A stretch of 14,297 nucleotides of DNA from Terana coerulea (GCA_024811115.1 JAKOGH010000188.1:1-14297), one strand, 5' to 3'; shown: positions 1-8,980, counted from the stretch's first letter. The notes: generated by a model from the sequence alone, not told the origin. Translations and numbers: made by a program.

Positions 1-1632
1 GAGCAGCACAATCGCGGACCACGCTGTTGAGTATTTTGCGCCGTCGACGAGGTTGCACCCGTGCTCTTCGTAAGATCTGCGCGATGGTCACTCATTGAAG
101 CTCGAGTCGTACAGAAGGTTTGACGACTCACAAAAGAAGGAGATGCTCGCGAGCGTGAGCCCGATGACCATGCCTGGTGCAGAGAAGATCATGATCTTCC
201 TCCGGCCGATAATGTCAATGTACTTCAACGCGAACAGCGTGAAGATGAAGTTCGTGCCGGAGACGATGAGGCCGACAGCCGTGGGCTGGTTGAATCCGAT
301 CTCCTTGAACAGCGTCGCACTATAGTACATGAGCGTGTTGAAGCCGGAGAGCTGCTGAAAGAGCTGCATGCCGCAACTAATGACTGGAGAAAATATGTTA
401 GGCTTGGACGAGGAGACAAGAGATAAAAATATTCACTGAGTGCCCGTCGGTTGATTGGGATAAAGAACGCCATCCTAATGCGCTGGAAAAGAGTCGTAGA
501 ATCGGAGATTTCGACACTCCTCCGGACCGCGGAATGCAGAGCAGCGACCTTGAGTGACACTTGCTGAGGCGTTGCGAGGGCATAAATTTTCGCAGTGACG
601 GCTCTGGCGGCGTCCATGTTACCGCGACGGATGAGAACACGCGCTATGCATAGAATTGAGCTCAGACGTGAATGGCGCATACCACAGAGACATACGTGAT
701 TCCGGCATGAGAAACAACATGAAGAATTGGATACCGGCAGGTACAGCTCCGAGACCAACCATCCACCGCCAGCCGCCCCTCAAGCTTTCAAAACCAGCAC
801 CTATCAAGGACCAGTCAATTAGACTACGGTTGGATTACCTGGAAATACGTACCAATGCCATAAGCGATAACCTGCCCTCCGGTAATCATGACAACATTCA
901 GTACCACCATGCGGCCACGGAGACGAGTGGGCGACAATTCTTGGATGTATAGCGGAGCAATGCATGACGCGAGACCCACGCCGATGCCGATGAGGAAACG
1001 ACATCCAATCTTCGCAAACGGGAAATATGAAGACCAGATACTCACCCGCAAGTGAAGTTGCTCACCATAGACCAGACCGTATGGCACACTGCCTGTCCGA
1101 TCGCACCGCCAATGAAGATGACATCCGAGATAGCTAGCACCGGCTTACGGCCGACAAAGTCTGAGAGCATTCCAGCGACCAGACCGCCGATGAGGGCGCC
1201 AAGTGTTGTAGCGGACGTGATGAGCTCTTTCTGGCCCGAAGAAAGCTCGGCGGGTCCGAGATCGGAGTTGATGGTCACTAAAGCACCTGAGATGACGCCA
1301 GTATCATAGCCTACGGTGGGGAGGATTTTATCAGTGGCGATGAGGTGAGCCAAGCGCTGCTGGACTGACCGAAGAGCAAGCCAGATATGCTCGTGCAGGC
1401 GACGAGCAGCCACACGAACCAGGTCACCTTGTCCTCGCCCTCGGCCTTGACGGCAACCTCGGAGATCTCGCCCGCCGCCGTGAGCTGGGCAATGTCCTCT
1501 GCGATGTAGCTTCCGGGAAACTCTTAGCACTGGAAAAGTCGGCTGAAGGCTGCAGACATACTCGTTGACCCTCGGCTCCTTCACCTCCTTCATCTCCCCG
1601 GAATCGCGCTTGTCGTCGAACGACCTGGCCAT
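1..1632 (-). CDS. MFS sugar porter, probable myo-inositol transporter (3' end outside window)
   Basis: This is a 12-helix plasma-membrane permease of the sugar porter family, probably a proton-coupled myo-inositol importer (ITR-like). Exons by splice sites: 1632-1562, 1509-1370, 1310-1066, 1009-853, 800-696, 643-437, 383-132 and 76-1, with introns of 52-59 nt. Family marks in order: [11 protein letters not shown] in helix 1 (residue 71 on), [37 protein letters not shown] (237-241), QQLSGFN (318-324) and DIIGRRK. The start was chosen at 1632 because an acidic and basic cytosolic N-terminus of about 50 residues precedes helix 1, as in fungal inositol permeases; the ATG also has a purine at -3 and G at +4. 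About 418 residues lie in the window; the family is usually 540-580. The 132/76 junction does not keep frame with the good GTGAGT donor (see findings). The substrate is inferred from resemblance; another polyol or hexose is possible. Confidence 0.88.
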
Positions 1633-2061
1633 CCTCACGAGTGCGAAGGTCGAGAGATGGAGAGAGAGCCGTTGTAACAGAGTCAGCGTGGTTCTTGAAG
1701 GCTTCGAGTCTGGGGTAAAGCGCTGAACGAGGTCATGAGAGCTCCTGGTGGGATAGAGTTTTATTCACTTGGGGACCCATTATTTTACCGATCAGAAATG
1801 CATGTGGGCGGCCGAGGCAGGGCCCAAGGAGGTTGCTAGAATGTTTTCCACCCGATCTCATTTACCGATCTCGACGCCGAGCGGCCAACGGTCCCAATTC
1901 CTGTGAGTCGTTGGCAATGGCAGCAACGGTCTGTTCGAAGAAAAGGATTTAAAGGAAGCGAGTAAGTATCATGGTAGATGTCTTGTTTCTTGCCCATGTG
2001 GATGTGCATGAGAGCAACTCTCATATTTCTGGTTATTCCGTTGCGTGCTCGGGCTGACGTA
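1633..2061. other. Intergenic, 5' side of the transporter gene
   Basis: No gene is supported here. The short open frames have no intron-compatible extension and no recognisable motif. The stretch should contain the transporter promoter, which fires leftward. The 9-mer TTACCGATC occurs twice, near 1793 and 1861, but I cannot tie it to a known factor. Confidence 0.5.
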
Positions 2062-2088
2062 CAGTTGCGGACAAGCAAACACGACCAA
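2062..2088 (+). repeat. Left terminal inverted repeat of the MITE
   Basis: This 27 bp end pairs with 2677-2703 (25/27 identical, mismatches at repeat positions 13 and 22). It begins CAGTTGCGG directly after a TA dinucleotide. Confidence 0.85.
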
Positions 2089-2199
2089 CCTTATTGAGCG
2101 CCAACCCGAATTATTTAGGCCAAACTGAGTGCAAAATCAGACTCGGAAAGACGAAAGGAGTCGATTGGCACCCTACCGAAGTTTTTCCCACGAGAAAAT

Positions 2200-2535
2200 G
2201 GGTACCGGCCAAATTTTTGACCCATTTCTGTGCTTCCTAAGGTGCTGGGAGGCCGGGAGGGGTACCCCATTAGGTCAGAATTGAGTTGATACATACCCTC
2301 AGGTTGCGCATCAACGCGACAGAAGGCAGCATCACGACGGTTTCGGACATTTCTGATGCTTTCTGACGATGCAAAGTGGACGCTTCGGGCAAAATTACCC
2401 TATCCGGTAGGCCTAACGGCTCGATAGAATTTTTGTCCTTGACGGCATCATACCCGGATTCACGAGAGGATTATTTTCCGCATTTTCCCGTGATTTGATT
2501 AATGATTTCTGGGTACCGGCGAAATTTTCGGGTAC
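2200..2535. repeat. Internal direct repeat and near-palindrome inside the MITE
   Basis: GGGTACCGGC followed by C or G and then AAATTTT occurs at 2200-2217 and again at 2511-2528, with one difference. The second copy sits in a near-palindrome (2513-2535) bounded by GTAC on both sides with CGAAATTTTCG at its centre. CACGAGAAAATG at 2189-2200 also recurs inverted, with one mismatch, at about 2480-2491. Such subterminal repeats are common in MITEs and may be transposase-binding or folding sites; that role is inference. Confidence 0.55.
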
Positions 2536-2676
2536 TTTTTTTCTCAGAAGTCCGAATTAAGAGATTCCGCTCGTACCATTCTGCTCCCATAGCCTCAAAG
2601 AGCTCGTTTCTGAGGCCAAACTAACTTTCTGTGAAATGTCGGCGTCTGGGAAATTCGCGCTTTCTGCGGCGTCAAA

Positions 2677-2703
2677 TTGGTTGTGTTTGCCTGTCCGCAA
2701 CTG
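2677..2703 (-). repeat. Right terminal inverted repeat of the MITE
   Basis: This 27 bp end is the inverted partner of 2062-2088. It ends CCGCAACTG and is followed by TA at 2704-2705. Identity between the two ends stops just inside the repeats, so the repeat length is well bounded. Confidence 0.85.
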
Positions 2704-3023
2704 TATGATTCTCGGCGCCACAAAGCTTCAGGTGACATAGCAGGCTCGGTCCGTGGTTGATCTGAGGACATCAACGGGTAGCGCACACTCGAGAGGCGAT
2801 GATGCGGCCAGCGATGTTCGAGAGTGAAATGTTGCTGATGGATTTTATGCAGGAGACGTTGCGACCGACTTTGGCTCCGGGCGTCAAACATACAAGCTGC
2901 CTTTTCAGGAGTGTACGCACGTGAGTATTAGCGCTGAGCGAGCTACGGCGCTCGGTGCATTCGCATCTGTTTAGTAGCGACCTCCATCCATATCTACCCA
3001 TAGCCTATCCGTAATCCGCCAAC
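2704..3023. other. Intergenic, ISY1 promoter side
   Basis: There is no supportable gene between the MITE and the ISY1 start codon. The minus-strand open frames crossing it run into the MITE and carry no motif. It should hold the ISY1 promoter and 5' UTR; I see no distinctive TATA or CCAAT element that I would defend. Confidence 0.45.
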
Positions 3024-4225
3024 ATGGTAAGCGCAGACTGCATAGCCTTCTTATGGTGTACTGATACGCTCGCAATAGGCTCGTAATGAGGAAAAGGCTC
3101 AGTCTATGCTTTACCGTTTCCGGGAAGCACAAGCCGCCGAGCTTGGGCTCGGTACACGGGCGGACCGCAGGCCTCGCATAGCAGCGGCGTGCAAGAGCTT
3201 GAGGGAGTGTGAGCGGTGGAGAGGAGAAATACTACGCGAGATTAGTCGAAAGGTGTCGAAGATCCAAGATTGTGCGTTCATTTCTCGCATTACGAGTCCA
3301 TTGAACTTGACCTGCCGATTCTTAGCTGGTCTGACGGACTACGAGGTTCGAGATCTGAATGATGAGATTAACAAACTGCTACGGGAGAAGAGACATTGGG
3401 AGAACCAAATCGTTGGGTTGGGGGAGCGAATTACAGACGGAATGTCATCATGCTGGATGATGACGGGAAAGAGGTGCCTGGGACAAAGGGATACAAGTGC
3501 GCACTATCGTACACCCCTCTAGACATATTCCTCATTGGTTATTTTCTGGCTAGATACTTCGGTCGTGCAAAAGAACTCCCGGGTGTCAAAGAGCTATTCC
3601 AGAGCAAGAAGAAGGAAGAAGACGAGGAGAACCAAGCACAGGCGTACTATAAGAAGTTCACGAATCAAGGTCCGGCATACTTTGGTGACCTCGACGAGGC
3701 GGATGGGACACTGCTTCAGTTTGAGAAGCAGGCCGAGGAAGCAGGTTAGCTTCGTCTTCCACCGCCCACAAACTAGTACTGATTTCATGGTGTCCAGAAT
3801 GGGAAGATGCATATACACACCTCCGAAATGCCCTAAACCTGCCGACCGATGACCCAATACCCAAGCTACCTCGCCAGGCAGCCGAAGCTCAAATAACCGT
3901 CACAGACCGACAAGCGAACGGTGAGACGACAAAACGCAAGGCACCAGACGGGGACGTAGACATGTCTGACGAACAATCGGAAGCTCCCGACCCCTCAAAG
4001 CGACCGAAGACGGACGGTCAAGCACAAAACGGCGAGCCTAATGGTGCGTCGCCAGAAGAAGTTGCCTTGGCGCATGCGCGCGCAACCACAGCGTACATCC
4101 CGTTTCTTTCGCCCGAGCATCTACTTCCGCCAAAGATGCCAACGAGAGAAGAGCAGGAGCAGTTCTTGTTGGATCTGCGGAAGAAGTCCCTCGTGGAGGA
4201 GTACTTTGGGGAGGAGGGATCGTAG
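3024..4225 (+). CDS. ISY1: Isy1 pre-mRNA splicing factor (Prp19/NTC complex), one frame break
   Basis: Isy1 is a small nuclear protein of the NineTeen Complex that acts in the catalytic spliceosome. Exons: 3024-3026, 3079-3271, 3326-3496, 3554-3744 and 3798-4225. The first exon is only the ATG; exon 2 opens ARNEEKAQSMLYRFREAQ, the near-invariant Isy1 N-terminus. Further family marks are SLRECERWRGEILREISRKV, LTDYEVRDLNDEINKL, GGANYRR, LDDDGKEVPGTKGYKYFGRA and LPGVKELF. The C-terminus ends AYIPFLSPE, PTREE and LVEEYFG; before it is an acidic tail with two NLS-like patches, KRKAPDG and SKRPKTD. The frame slips by one base at the G run 3420-3424, just before GGANYRR. Adding one base makes the coding total divisible by three and gives 328 residues, slightly longer than the human protein because of the tail. 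Its 3' end faces the CCC1-like gene. Identity is very secure; whether the break is real is open. Confidence 0.95.
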
Positions 4226-4441
4226 ATATGCGTTTTTGTGTGTATCGGTTGGCCCGGTGCTGCCTTTTCCTGCCATCTCTTCACGAGACTCCTCAAGATT
4301 TGAAACGTGATTCATGTCAATTCGAGTCAACATAGGACAATTACAGCTTTCTGAGCACGGTCTAAGTGGGTACACTACAATAATTGACGTCTCCAGGAGT
4401 CCGCATGAATAAGTATCTACTGCTGAGGAAGGGTTTCGTGA

Positions 4442-5522
4442 TTATCCTTCCATCGCAGCAACGAGGCCGTATGCGGCGGCAGCAGCAGCCCCACCAACGA
4501 GCAATGTGCTGAAAGCGCCATAGACGTATCCGCCAACTCCGTGCCCAGCAGCACCAGTTATCCGCGCTTTGACGGCACCGAAAATGATGAGAACGAGGCC
4601 AGTAATGATGCACGAGTATATGAGAGCGACGCGCGCTTTCGGCACTACAAGCAAAGAAATGAGTCTCAAGACCGTATAAGCAAGAAGCAAACTTACCGAA
4701 GAAGTAGGGAAGCAGAGGAATCAGGCCGCCAAGGAGGTAGCCCATGCCAATGGTGAAGGCCGAGACGTACATCCGCCGTGTAGTGATCTCCTCCAGTCCC
4801 TCGCCAAACTTGAGCAGGAACGCGGTCAAACCCACGTCCTTACTCCACCTCAGCGCCGCGCCCTCTTCGACGCGCGTCCGCGAGCTGCCCGCATCGCTGC
4901 CCTCGCCGCCCGAGTCGATCTCCACGTCACGCAGGTTGCGTGCGACCATCCGGCTCGTCCGCTCGTCGACGCCGATGGGCCCGAGTACGCCGTACACCTC
5001 GCGCTCCATCTCGCCGTCGCAGCTGCGGATGACGCGCGCGGCGGTCTGCCTGTGCAGGCACCGGTAGTGGTCGCGCTCGGCCTGGGACGCAAGGAAGCCA
5101 CCGATGCCCATGGAGATGGCACCCGCAATCAGCTCTGCGATACCGCCGAGGATGACGAGCTTGGATTCGCCGAGGGAGGATAGACCGGCTGTCAGAGCGA
5201 AGGGAACAGTGAGGCCGTCTGAGAGACCAATAATACTGTGCACATTATTTGAGTGTTATTCATAACGTGTCAAAGTTGCAGTTACTCACACGTCGCGAAT
5301 GACATCGGGGTCTACCAGGGTCTGGTCATCGTCGTCCTTGAGCTCCTTGCAACACACACCGGATCTTCCGGGAACGTGTCTGTCGCATTTTGAGGGCAGC
5401 GGGGCAGGTGCAGCAGCGGGGCCGCCCTCACTTATCGACCAGACTGGTGGCTTTTTGCCCTGAGTCGATTCGACTGTGATATTCCGCTGTGGGAGAGGCA
5501 CGGATGGAGCAGCGGAAGACAT
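4442..5522 (-). CDS. CCC1: CCC1/VIT1-family vacuolar iron/manganese transporter
   Basis: This is predicted to move cytosolic Fe2+ or Mn2+ into the vacuole in exchange for protons. Exons 5522-5290, 5235-4697 and 4644-4442 close in frame to 324 residues; introns are 54 and 52 nt. A 77-residue N-terminus, ending with an acidic stretch (KELKDDDD), leads into DVIRDVIIGLSDGLTVPFAL, the CCC1/VIT hallmark of helix 1; its Asp84 matches the transport-path aspartate of plant VIT1. Helix 2 (about 104-128) holds GAISMGIGGFLA. A cytosolic loop of about 80 residues (131-210) is rich in Glu, His, Cys and Met and corresponds to the metal-binding domain; a Gly/Ser/Asp-rich piece near 184-197 extends it. The last three helices are near 234-257, 263-282 and 295-320, giving the usual five. 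The metal preference (Fe versus Mn) cannot be read from the sequence. The gene is convergent with ISY1, 216 bp between stops. Confidence 0.94.
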
Positions 5523-6478
5523 TTTCTCGAGATGGCGAAAAGTGGCAAGTAAAATAGAATATGTCGTGAGCTAGAGATGTGACTGGGGCGCGGCGCGCGA
5601 GTGCTCGTGCTCAAGATGGGCGTCGGGGAAGAGAGTGAGAGGGTGCGACGGACGCAGAGAAAAGGCTGAGCAAGCCTTTCACTCACTTCGGCTCGAGGAG
5701 CACCCGCGTCCAGTGCCACCGGCGCACGTGGCGGGCCTAATTCCGAATCTTCGATCCCGCCAGTGACGCTCCGGCAATTGCCAACCAATCAAGGAATCCG
5801 CGTCCCGTGAGGTCGCGTTTCCGCGTATGGCAGGAGCTATATTTTCGATAGCGACCACAGCTCTTCGTCGAGCCTGTTCTTGAGCCTATGGGGTCCTTTC
5901 GTTTCGTAAATGGTGTGTTATCCGGCTTCCAACTTTATTTGCCTCCCGAGGATACTCAGCCCGCATTTTGTAGCGGTCGGCTGACGCGGAAGCATGATAG
6001 GTCGTGCATAACTCGGGGGCTCCGTTTGGCTGAGGTATTCTCGGCGCACATCGAGGACGAGCGAGGTTGATTCTGTTCGAATTCATGGTTGCGGAAGGAT
6101 GGTGTTCTTCAGGCACCGGGTTGCAGGTGTGTGACCAAGTCCTCACGGTTCTTCGGCAGGTACGGACCCGGCAGCGCAGTGCAGAAGACATCGCTCCGGG
6201 TGAAGGACAACTCACCATAATATTTTTCTACTATTTTAACGAAGACCTACCCGGCCCATTCCGCTTTGCAGCTTTCGCTCCTCTTCATGCTGCTGTTCTA
6301 TAATCATGAAGCTTTGAAGCATGAGCACGAGCAAATGCTTCCGCCATGTTCTCACGGCTGTCTATCCGTTGCATCCACTCCGCTTGACGCCAGATACCTC
6401 ATACTCCTGTCTCACTGACTGCCTCCTGAACACCCTTGTAAACAACAGCTCTCGTCTTGCGGCCGCCACTCTCCCACC
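5523..6478. other. Divergent promoter region between CCC1-like gene and unknown membrane-protein gene
   Basis: This 956 bp gap separates two head-to-head genes and carries no gene I can support. A CCAAT box lies at 5785-5789 and a TATATTTT stretch near 5838, both upstream of the CCC1-like start. CCAAT binding by the Hap complex with HapX is a known route of iron regulation in ascomycete and some basidiomycete fungi, but one CCAAT alone does not show that here. Immediately upstream of the CCC1-like start the coding strand is CT-rich. Confidence 0.4.
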
Positions 6479-7505
6479 ATGGACGAAGGGCATGAAGCGA
6501 TTCCTCTCATGTCGTCAGAGGAGTACGTGCACGACTTCCGCGGCGGGGTCCCGCAGGTGTCAGCAACCTCGCTCAAGGACGCACTCGACGCGCGATCCAG
6601 GTCGGCCAAGAGGACGAGCTCGAATGTTCTCCTGTTCGTGGCTTGCCTGGTCACTGTTCTGAGCTTGTTCTTCAACGTTATCAGCCTTCGGGGCACCGCG
6701 CTTTTCGGTGGTGGCGCTCCACCAAGCAAGCTCGATATGAGCAAGCTCCGCCAGCGTAGTCTGTATCTCGGGCTGGAAAGGGTCCCGGAGATCAAGTTGG
6801 GGTGGGAGTCATCCGCAGGGAATCACCATTTACATGGAAGTATGCCCTCGCACGAGTCTCCGACTGCTACTCGTGCCGGTTGGCCATCGAGAGTGACCCG
6901 GGTGAACTCTGCGTATCCTAATCTCGCCTTTGCTCAAGACGGATGGGTGTTTCTCACCGAGCAGGTGAGTGCTGCGTGCTTGTTGTTAAGGTACTCCCTG
7001 ATACTGACGTGTTCATCCTACCAGGATCACTCAATCTTGGAATACCCCTCAGTCCCAAACGTTAGTGGAAGCCAACAATGTGCATTCCGCGCGCATTTCC
7101 CTACACGACGTCATCTGGACGACAAGCTCCTTTCCATTGAGCGTGATGACGGAATTACATGGAGTCCAGTCATACATTTTGCGCCCCTGGCATCGCCATC
7201 GAGTGGTCTTACTCCGAACATGACTTGGAACACTCGACCTTCAACACGTACGGGCAGCCCAGCCTTGTCCTTGCCAGCTACATTTGGACATACGGAGACC
7301 AGTCAATCATTTGCTTGCCCTGATAACGGGCCGTATGTGGTAGAGGCATGGTGCGAGGGTGGGGGCTGCAGGGTTGAGTATAATGCCAGCCCAGACCTAG
7401 TGGACATCGCGCCTGTTCTCGGTAAGCCCCGCTCGTTGCATTCAGCTGCGAGCATTACATATTCACTGTACGCCCCAACCAGGAATTGAATTGGTCAGCC
7501 TGTGA
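6479..7505 (+). CDS. Single-pass membrane protein of unknown function, Agaricomycete type
   Basis: I do not recognise a named function. Exons 6479-6964, 7025-7421 and 7483-7505 join in frame to 301 residues; introns are 60 and 61 nt with GTGAGT and GTAAGC donors. A hydrophilic N-terminus of about 48 residues ends in RSAKRTSSN. One hydrophobic helix follows (about 50-70, LLFVACLVTVLSLFFNVISL), then a long C-terminal part; basic residues before the helix suggest type II topology, with the bulk in the lumen or outside. The C-terminal part has a paired-cysteine pattern (QQC, SFACPDNGP, EAWCEGGGC) and NMTWNTRP; sequons NVS, NMT and NAS support lumenal exposure. The layout resembles a widespread family of uncharacterised Agaricomycete proteins, sometimes annotated with a But2-like C-terminal domain; I recall this only loosely. 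The tiny last exon encodes IELVSL. Without splicing, the frame would instead stop at 7489. Confidence 0.8.
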
Positions 7506-7960
7506 CTTACCCTTCTGAGCAATACAGTGCTTCAGTACCTCTGCGACAGCAAGGGCGGATAATACACGGGGCCACATCGAACAACCGGTTATTTACTGGT
7601 AGCACCGGATGGAACACTGTCTTCGTGCTGCTGTGTGCGATTCAACAGCAATCCGAAAATTAATCTAACACCTCCAGTAGCTACTATAGCATCTACGCAG
7701 TGTCTTATATATGTTTGAAGTGAAATTACTCAAAATGTGGTCGTCGCTGAGCTTGTTGAACAACCATTGTGGCCATGTGTATAAGGCAAGATTCGACTGT
7801 CATCCTGTCTATTCATGGTCAGTAACGGAGACAAGATGGATAAGGACATCCTGAGAACAACTTTTGACTATTTGATGCAAATTTATCATGCAAGATATGT
7901 TGGAGACACCACTACAACGAGATCGCTCATGATAAATACACCAATGATCATAAAATCACC
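7506..7960. other. Intergenic, between unknown membrane-protein gene and tRNA-Ala
   Basis: This AT-richer stretch has no supportable gene. It should include the 3' UTR of the upstream gene. A small open frame from 7815 runs into the tRNA gene and is therefore spurious. Confidence 0.45.
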
Positions 7961-8042
7961 GGGCACTTGGCACAGTGGTAGCGCGCACGCTTCGCATTTG
8001 TGCATTTGCGTGAGGTCGGGAGTTCAATCCTCCCAGTGTCCA
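7961..8042 (+). tRNA. tRNA-Ala (anticodon CGC) with a 10 nt intron
   Basis: The cloverleaf can be drawn by hand. The acceptor stem GGGCACT/AGTGTCC has seven pairs including G3-U70, the alanine identity pair, and the discriminator base is A (8042). The D arm is GCAC, loop AGTGGTA, GCGC, with one A-C mismatch. The anticodon stem is CACGC/GCGTG (7986-7990, 8008-8012), five perfect pairs. Its loop is 17 nt, so a 10 nt intron (7997-8006) lies after position 37, the standard nuclear site; the anticodon is CGC at 7993-7995, reading GCG. The T arm GGGAG/CTCCC closes the loop TTCAATC. Internal A box (TGGCACAGTGG) and B box (GAGTTCAATCC) are present. CCA is not encoded, as expected for a eukaryotic gene. 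Confidence 0.93.
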
Positions 8043-8062
8043 TTGGCGGGTTCATAGAGATC

Positions 8063-8067
8063 TTTTT
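8063..8067 (+). terminator. RNA polymerase III terminator of tRNA-Ala
   Basis: Five T residues begin 21 nt after the mature tRNA end. This is the usual Pol III stop signal and the first T run downstream of the gene. Confidence 0.75.
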
Positions 8068-8108
8068 GTCAACCATCTGACAGATTTGACTTCAGCTGCA
8101 GCACGTCA

Positions 8109-8194
8109 CTCAGTAGTAAGTACTTACACTTCCCGGCAAGGCGGCGCCAGCTGAGTAGTGTATGTAGTACTTACAAGCCAGTAGGAAGTAAGTG
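8109..8194. repeat. Short degenerate repeats around GTAAGTACTTAC
   Basis: A perfect 12 bp palindrome GTAAGTACTTAC lies at 8116-8127. AGTACTTACA recurs directly at 8119-8128 and 8166-8175. CAGTAGTAAGTA at 8111 has a degenerate relative, CAGTAGGAAGTAAGTG, at 8179-8194. The copies are too short and diverged to name as an element. Confidence 0.4.
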
Positions 8195-8980
8195 TCATAA
8201 TGTATTGGACAATTGATTACTACATGTCCTGAAGTTTGAACTCGTTCCGCATTTGCAGACTGAGGTCTCATGGCCGCCTGTTTGAGCCTTCGCGCGCATA
8301 CTAATCGTTTGCGTCACGTTTATCAACGTTGGCCGCTATGGGAACGACTAACCCACGAAGGGCTCGGAGTCCGGAAAATCGTGTACACAGTTGGCTGATA
8401 TGACTCCTGGCGTTATGTAGCGACAACACATGAGTCCGCGTTTTCAAGTTGTGGATCTTCTTGGCATGAAGCTCCAGCGCCGCGTTTCTCGTTGACGCCC
8501 TGTTTTTATGTAGCAGAGATAGATCTACAGGCTTCAAGCTTCAGTGGGACATTGAGACTGTTTGGGTTGCGCTTGCCGGTACTGCGTCTGCTACTCTGTC
8601 GCTGTAGAATCATTTCTACACTGTACGAAATAGGCAACTATCCTGTTTGAGAGCATCGTGGCGAAGGTGTGGAGCCATCAACGCTTCGAAACGGCGCATC
8701 ATTGCCGTATTGGGAAGCTTCGGTACCGGATCGACACAGTTCCCGCGCTTTAACTACTCAACCTTCCATTCTTGGCCCGAGCGTCCTCGGCTCTCTCGAG
8801 TCGAGGGTGCCAAGCCAGGAACCCCCGCCCAAGGTTGCATAAGGACCGTCAACACCGGGCTGTTCATCATCGCCTAGCGGTCCCGCAGGCGACCTTATAT
8901 TCGCTCTTGTCCGTACGCCTCTTTCCTCGTTGCTGTCTCTCTTCTGACTTTTACTAAGTCTCCTTTCCGTAGTACTCAGC

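Larger units (their letters stand above)
2062..2703. mobile_element. MITE with 27 bp terminal inverted repeats and TA target duplication
   Basis: The left end at 2062-2088 reads CAGTTGCGGACAAGCAAACA and on to ACCAA. The reverse complement of 2677-2703 matches it at 25 of 27 positions; both differences are transitions. TA dinucleotides flank both ends (2060-2061 and 2704-2705). Ends beginning CAGT plus a TA duplication are the signature of Tc1/mariner/pogo elements, which insert at TA. The 642 bp interior has no credible coding frame and no transposase motif, so it would be a non-autonomous element mobilised in trans. It lies between the divergent transporter and ISY1 genes, about 320 bp upstream of the ISY1 start codon. 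The inverted repeats and flanking TA are seen directly; the superfamily is inferred from the termini only. Confidence 0.82.
8043..8980. other. Intergenic, upstream of the lyase-like gene
   Basis: There is no supported gene in these 938 bp, apart from the Pol III terminator and short GTAAGTAC repeats listed separately. Small open frames on both strands have no motif and do not splice into anything recognisable. The last 100 bp before 8981 are C/T-rich, as is common in fungal promoters and 5' UTRs. Confidence 0.45.

Noticed and set aside
2595..3001. Minus-strand open frames next to the MITE
   Set aside because: One runs across the MITE right end and neither has a motif; random frames.
5785..5789. 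CCAAT box as evidence for iron regulation by HapX upstream of the CCC1-like gene
   Set aside because: A single five-base motif is expected by chance in nearly 1 kb; no clear companion HapX element was found.
5886..6303. Small open frames on both strands between the CCC1-like and membrane-protein genes
   Set aside because: No motif, no splice extension, and they lie in the shared promoter region.
7815..8057. 80-residue plus-strand open frame
   Set aside because: It reads through the tRNA-Ala gene, so it is not a protein-coding gene.
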